Under the pieces are notes generated by a model, which was given only the letters and a program-made list of their open reading frames with translations, was not told where the DNA came from and made no database searches. Shown here piece after piece: positions 59,101 to 64,000 of a DNA stretch of 64,000 nt. The first letter of the stretch is position 1; every line of letters begins with the position of its first letter. The stretch covers positions 434,001 to 498,000 of the forward strand of contig CM036627.1 of assembly GCA_020746105.1 (NCBI GenBank), given 5' to 3'. This DNA comes from Trogon surrucura. Its lineage: Eukaryota > Chordata > Aves > Trogoniformes > Trogonidae. Made by a program: the position numbers and the translations under genes.

Positions 59101-60960
59101 TCGGTGGAGTGGCGCTGTCAGGCGCTGCCGCCCCGGGCCCTAGCGCCCCCCCCCCCCCCCCCTCCCCGCCGGGCACAAAGGGCCGGTCCGCACCCCGCCC
59201 CTGCCGGGCGGGCGGCTCCCGGGTGTGAGGGCCGCCCTCCCCGCCCCTTCGGTGACTCCGCGTTTTCCGTGAGCGCGGAGCCTCCTCGCCCTCACCTCGC
59301 GGTGAGCTTCCGGGGCCGAGGCCGCCTTGCCCCGGGGCGCCCGTGCCCGCCGTGTACCCCCGCACCCATCGCCGTGCCCACCCACGATGGCCTGCAGCCG
59401 CCGGCGCCCACACACCCGCCGGACCGGACACGTTCCTCTACGCTGCCCTACCGGGAAATTTCCCATTACCTCGCCCGGGGATGGGCGCGGGGCGCCCCAA
59501 GTCCCGGGTCCAGTCGCGGCTCCCCCCTGGGCCTCGGCTCTCGCCTCCCCCCAAGGTCTTGTCCCGTTTCTCCCCGCCCCACCCCCCCCCCCGAGATCCC
59601 GGTGGGTCGAACCAGGATATGCGATGGGGAGGGAACCTCCCCCTCTCCAGCTCCCGCGGGGGACCCCGAACGGCCCAGGGGCCGTGCCCGGCGGTGCAAG
59701 GCGAGCATATGCCCCGAGGCGCCCGGCAGCCGGACGTGCCGCTCGTTTTCTTTTTTTTTTTTTTTTTCCCCAAAAAGGAAAGAAAAGGAGGAGGAGGAGA
59801 AAGAAAAAGCGAGCCCACCCGCCAGCCCCCCCTCGTTAGCTAAGGTGTCTTTATGCTGGAAGAAAGGGCAGATGTGCCTATTGTTCGCCCATTAACAATA
59901 ACGAACCACGCCGAGCAGAGTGCAGCGTGTGCGCGGCGCCGAGCGGCGGGAGGGACGGGGCGAGCCTAGGCGCGCCGCGGGAGAGCCGCGGGGCCGCAGC
60001 CGGGAGGCACCGGGCCGGCAGCGCACAAAGGCCGCCCCGCCTCACGCCCCGGCAGCCAACGCTTCCCCTCGCTCCGCCGTCGGGGCCCGCGGGACCTCTC
60101 GGGCCCCCCGCGGAGCCGCCTGGCCCCCTCGCTCCAGCGAATCCCGGAGATAGCGAGCAGCTCCCTCGCCGCCTTGGGGCTCACCCCGGGAACCGGGCGT
60201 CTTTTCCACGGAGAGGGGGACCGGGCTGGAGCACCTGCCCCGGCAAAGCCCCCGCCGGCGGGGTGCAAAGCGAGGGCATGCAGCCTTGCCCCGCAGCTGC
60301 CCTGTGTGATCCCTGCAGAGGTCTGTAACGGGGGTCCGTCACCCTCTCTTCGCCCTGCCAAAAGCCCCGAGGGCCCTTGCCCGGTGAGAGGCAAGAGCCT
60401 GCTGCCCGCGGGCCACCAGCCGCACGGCGCGTGTAGACCGCAGGAACGGGGATTGGAGCCGTTCCTAGGGCAAGAGTCACCCTGGGAACGAGCTGAAATT
60501 AAACCCTGGGGCTACTTCTCTGGGACCTATTGCCCTAACTCGATGGCCAAGGCCTGCGGAGGTTTCCCGCAGAGCGAGGAGGAACGCAGTGCCCGGGAGC
60601 CCGTGGGGACTCGCTGCTGCACCGGCTCGGTGAGGCGGCGAGACATTTCCCCCCGCACCTTGAGCCCAAAGTACGGCAGCAGCGGCCGAAAATGGGGAGG
60701 TGGAGGGGGCTTCGGCAGGCCTGGACCCGCTCCTGCTCTGGCCGCCCCCTACACAGCACCTGCGGGGACGAAGTGTGGCCCCCCCCGCGGGGTGCGGGCG
60801 TGTGCACCCTGCCTGTCCTCCACGCACCCCGCCCCGGAGCTGAGCGGGAAGCACCCGCTGCGTGCCTCTCGCCCACGCATCGTAGCACATCGCGGTCCCC
60901 CGTGGGGTGCTCATGGGGGACCGTGCCCTGGGGTCCCGGCGTGGGGCTGGTGTCCGGGAC
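59101..60960. other. CpG-island DNA upstream of ONECUT1, no gene recognised
   Basis: Continuation of the ONECUT1 CpG island to the right. It holds a C17 run (59146-59162), a T17 run (59751-59767) and a purine-rich AAGGAGGAGGAGG stretch. Plus-strand frames of 263 and 272 aa and several minus-strand frames overlap; all are Pro/Arg/Gly/Ala-rich with no domain. A divergent non-coding transcript from the 59.09-kb region would lie here. Confidence 0.5.
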
Positions 60961-61399
60961 CCGTCGTGTGTGTGGCTGTGTGTGGTCTGTGAGCTAAAAA
61001 AAAGCCCCAGACGCCGGGTAGGCTCGCAGGAAACTTTTAAAAGGAGGACAGCTACCTGCTAGGCGTGTTGCGTGTATGACCCTGAAAGCGAGTCTTACGA
61101 GCTCTTTTCCACCTATACAGAATTTTCCACAACGGGTTTATTTCTTTCCTGCAATTAACAGAAACACACATATTTGTAAGAATTCAGTGTCACTGAACCA
61201 CGTCTCCGAAAGACATAATTTACTCACCTCCGTTCATTTTCCATGGGTGCAAGAAGCTCCTCCATACCTAATTTTGTGGTAAAAAAAAAACCGCAAACCA
61301 ACAACAACATATAAATCCCGCACGGTTCCTACCTTCACAGTCACTTTACGAGCCCTAAACTCTACCACATCTCTGATTTTTTTTTTTTTTTTTTGTAAT

Positions 61400-61870
61400 G
61401 TTAGTGTTAACACTGCCAGCAGTTCTTACAGTGCGGAATAGATAAGAAAAGCTGTATCTTCGAAACAAGAAAAAAAATAGATCCGAAACCTGTTTAATGA
61501 TCTCAGGAAATGTTTAGGATAAAATAAAACGAAATTATTGAGAACATTTCGAGACCGACGCGAACGGCTGTGGTTGTTTCCCAGGCCAACGCGAGGTGAT
61601 GTCACGGATATAATCAAAACGTTGTCAGCTTCTTCATTATCAATATCTGTATACAATTTACTGTTTAATTAAAAATATTTCATCTCCACGCGTGTAGCGA
61701 TTAGTTACCAAAGCGAACATCATAGAGAATATAAATTACTCCCTCGAGTTCGTAGAAAATTACAGCATCAAATTTTTCTTTTAAAAAAAAAAAAAGAGCA
61801 TAAAACCAGCCCCAAACAATTCGGAGAGTCCTGTAACACGCCGGCCTCTGTCGGGGTTCAATTTCTAGCG
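61400..61870. promoter_or_regulatory. Candidate upstream enhancer
   Basis: AT-rich, ORF-poor block between CpG-rich stretches, 2.8 kb upstream of the ONECUT1 start codon. It contains GTGATGTCACGG (CRE-like, near 61600), an ATCAAT core (61639-61644), TTTAATTAAAAATATTT and GATTAGTTACC words. An A13 run and a T16 run flank it. Inferred by texture and location only. Confidence 0.3.
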
Positions 61871-61959
61871 GTAGAAAACAGTGGCCGTAGATTCGCACCC
61901 TCCTTTCCCCAGTCCTACACGCATCTCTTCTTTTAAAAACATATTTTTATCCTTTTCTC

Positions 61960-62250
61960 TTTGGGGGGGTCCGCACGACAAAGCGGCCCCGGTGCTCAAA
62001 AGCCGCCGGTGCGGGGGACCGGAGCGGCGATGCCGCAGTTCCCCGACGGCGCCCGGGCCCGGCTCCGCCGCTGGGTGCCCCGGGACCCCCCGGTGGGCTC
62101 GCAGGGGCCTGGGACTGGGAAGGCGAGGCCAGCACACCGCCCCACGTCCCGGCCGTCGGGGGTGTCCGGTCGTCGCTGCCCTGGGCGCCGACCCCGGCAT
62201 GGTTCCCCCGCGGAGCTGCCTGCCCGATCGGCGGAGTGGGTAGCGCCGGA
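61960..62250. other. CpG-rich patch
   Basis: Short CpG-dense segment between two AT-rich candidate elements. ORFs of 116-131 aa on both strands are compositional. No gene recognised. Confidence 0.45.
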
Positions 62251-62460
62251 GAGAGATCATTTCGGCGCCCTAATCAATTACTGCTTGTGCAGTCAAGTAC
62301 CATATATTTAACAGAATAATCGTTACCGCCCTTAAGTCTTTATTTGATCAGCAGATACTCGTAGCGGACTTAAAACGCAACTTTGCTTGTTTGAATTGCG
62401 TTGCGTGTGTGTGCTTTTTAAATCCGAGATAATGACACCATGAAACGGCCGTAATCTCCC
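62251..62460. promoter_or_regulatory. Candidate upstream enhancer with ATCAAT core
   Basis: AT-rich block with CCTAATCAATTACTG (ATCAAT at 62273-62278), ACCATATATTTAACAG and TTTATTTGATCAGCAG words, lying between CpG-dense patches. Inferred regulatory element; no alignment available. Confidence 0.28.
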
Positions 62461-63264
62461 GCCTGACGCCAGCAAACACGGCGCGGGCACCGGGGCTCGG
62501 CTGGACGGGGCGGCCCGGCCCGGGGCAGGGGAGGGCAGCGATCACTGTCCGCTGGAGCGCATCGGACAGATGGTTCCTCTTTCTTTGTGTGTGTTATTTT
62601 TCCCTTTTTATTTGTTATTTTTTATTTTTTTAAAATTCCGTGTGTCTGCGCTGTCGCCGTCCACTTCCTCCCGTCCCTCCGCGGCTCTCCCGTCCCTCCT
62701 GCGCGGTGACAGCTTGCGGCACCCGAGGTCCCCTCGCAGAGGGGAGCGTGTCAAAGGTGACGCTCGAAGGCTCCCAAAGCCAACAGCTGCCGGGGGGGAT
62801 TAACTTTTCCAGACTTTCCCCCGTCGAGCTTCTTGGAAACTTGCTTGGTGACAAAAACATATACATCTGTCGGGGGCAGGCAGAGAAAAGAGGGCTGCAC
62901 CGGCCGGGGCAGGCGGGGGAGGGCCCGGCTTTCAGGGGAAGCTGCGGCGCGGCGGGGGCTCGCTGCGGGTGCCCGTTCGGGGGGGTCTCGGCTCCCCCCG
63001 TGGCCCTCGGCCCCGGCCCTGGGCTCCTGTCCGCGGCAGCGTGGTGTTGGGCCCGCTCCCAGCCGGCCAGGCAGCCCCGGCCGTCCCCCCAAGGGCACGG
63101 GGCTGCCCCATGGACGCCTCCCGGAGCTGGTGCCTACTCGGGCTGGGGAACGCGGAGCGGGGCACCGAGAGAGCCCCGCGGGCTGCCGGGCGCTGCCCCG
63201 GCCGAGCCGCCGCTGTCCCTCCTCGCAGCCACGCTCTCCCTCACCCCCCGAGCAAACCGCAGCG
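62461..63264. other. CpG-rich upstream patch, no gene recognised
   Basis: GC-rich stretch with overlapping low-complexity ORFs on both strands (up to 210 aa at 62640-63272 plus). No family features, no consistent splice sites. Confidence 0.45.
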
Positions 63265-63870
63265 CTTGTTAATGAAGGAACTTATGGAAGATTGCAAAAC
63301 ACCGTAAATAATTTAGCATTGTATTTCAGGAAAAAAAAAAAATAGCTTTCTTAAATCATCTCCTCAATATAACTTGCAGACTTACAGTATGGCCCTGGTA
63401 AGTCTAAATTTTTAAAGTAGCAATATTCAAAGAGACAGAGATGTCTGTATTAATTATTTATCCGCTGGTGCCTTCCTTCGTTTCTAACTTATTATTAATT
63501 AGGCGCCTCTAGTCTTTCGCAGAGAGCTCCACAGAGCCAGTTGCAGCTTTAAATATGAATTAAAAGCAAATCCAAGCTACTGTAATGCGAAAATTATTCC
63601 GTGTCTTCTATGGCAGAGATGAATAGCTGCGCAGATCAATACTGTGAAGCTATGCTCCAAACGACAGGGTTATTGATAGCTTATATTAATGATGTTAATG
63701 ATGGAAAAAGGAAAACAAGAACCCGACCAACTTATAAACTTTTTATCTGCTGAAACCCCGCAATCAAGCGGACAGGAGCATGAATTAAGGGGGCTGGAGA
63801 TAACGAGGACATTATTTATGAAACCGGATAAATTACTTCTGATAGTTTGATGCGTTTGAACTCTACGCTG
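63265..63870. promoter_or_regulatory. Candidate upstream regulatory block
   Basis: About 600 bp of AT-rich single-copy DNA rich in homeodomain and forkhead-like words (TTGTTAATG, GTAAATAATTTAGC, TTAATTATTTATCC, TTATTAATTAGG, TTAATGATGTTAATG) with ATCAAT near 63637 and ATTGAT near 63672. It ends at another CpG-rich patch that runs off the window. The call is by texture. Confidence 0.3.
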
Positions 63871-64000
63871 CCGCCTTCTCGCAGGCGGGCCAGGACCGGC
63901 CCGGCGCTTCTCCCCGCCGGGGCGGCCCCAAGGGGTGCGTGAGACCCTCTCGCAATCCACGCATGACCCACGCGGTGACCGTCGCGGTGGTTCTCACCCC

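Noticed and set aside
58364..59143. 259-residue plus-strand ORF antisense to ONECUT1 exon 1
   Set aside because: Shadow of the ONECUT1 coding strand plus poly-T and GC-rich leader; no independent features.
59104..60992. Plus-strand ORFs of 263 and 272 residues upstream of ONECUT1
   Set aside because: Pro/Gly/Arg-rich, no domain, and interrupted by homopolymer runs; a non-coding divergent RNA is the most that can be proposed.

Overview
This window looks like avian genomic DNA. It carries CR1 LINE copies whose 3' ends have the typical ATTCTATGATT-type octamer repeats, sparse compact vertebrate genes, large introns, and several CpG islands separated by AT-rich DNA. No bacterial, viral or CRISPR content was seen.

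Two genes can be supported, both on the minus strand. (1) ONECUT1 (HNF6), a cut-homeodomain transcription factor. Exon 1 codes from 58600 to 57520 and exon 2 from 41687 to 41395, joined by consensus splice sites across a 15.8-kb intron, giving 457 residues. Its 3' UTR is inferred to run about 7.5 kb, to a poly(A) signal near 33.83 kb. (2) The 5' end of ATOSA (FAM214A), recognised from a 16-nt first coding exon (11413-11398) at the edge of a CpG island. This agrees with the mammalian gene order, in which ATOSA lies just downstream of ONECUT1 in the same orientation. Everything left of 11.4 kb is then ATOSA intron 1.

Layout: 1-11.4 kb, ATOSA intron with a CR1 scrap. 11.0-13.4 kb, ATOSA CpG-island promoter with a TATA box, an RFX-type X-box, an E-box and CCAAT. 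13.4-33.8 kb, intergenic DNA with a degraded CR1 (17.2-18.2 kb) and AT-rich stretches that look like conserved non-coding elements. 33.8-41.4 kb, ONECUT1 3' UTR. 41.7-57.5 kb, ONECUT1 intron with a 2.2-kb CR1 and a run of CpG islands and putative enhancers from 50.5 kb onward. 57.5-59.1 kb, exon 1, 5' UTR and promoter. 59.1-64 kb, upstream CpG-rich DNA alternating with AT-rich candidate regulatory elements.

The strongest unusual signal is in the ONECUT1 3' UTR: seven 8-mer and six 7-mer seed matches to miR-9, one of them directly next to a let-7 8-mer. This points to dense post-transcriptional control and also supports the long-UTR model. A 12-bp perfect-stem hairpin lies in the same UTR. A cluster of three ATCAAT/ATTGAT cores (the ONECUT recognition core) lies in the ONECUT1 intron. 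All statements about conservation or function of non-coding DNA are inferences, because no alignment could be run.
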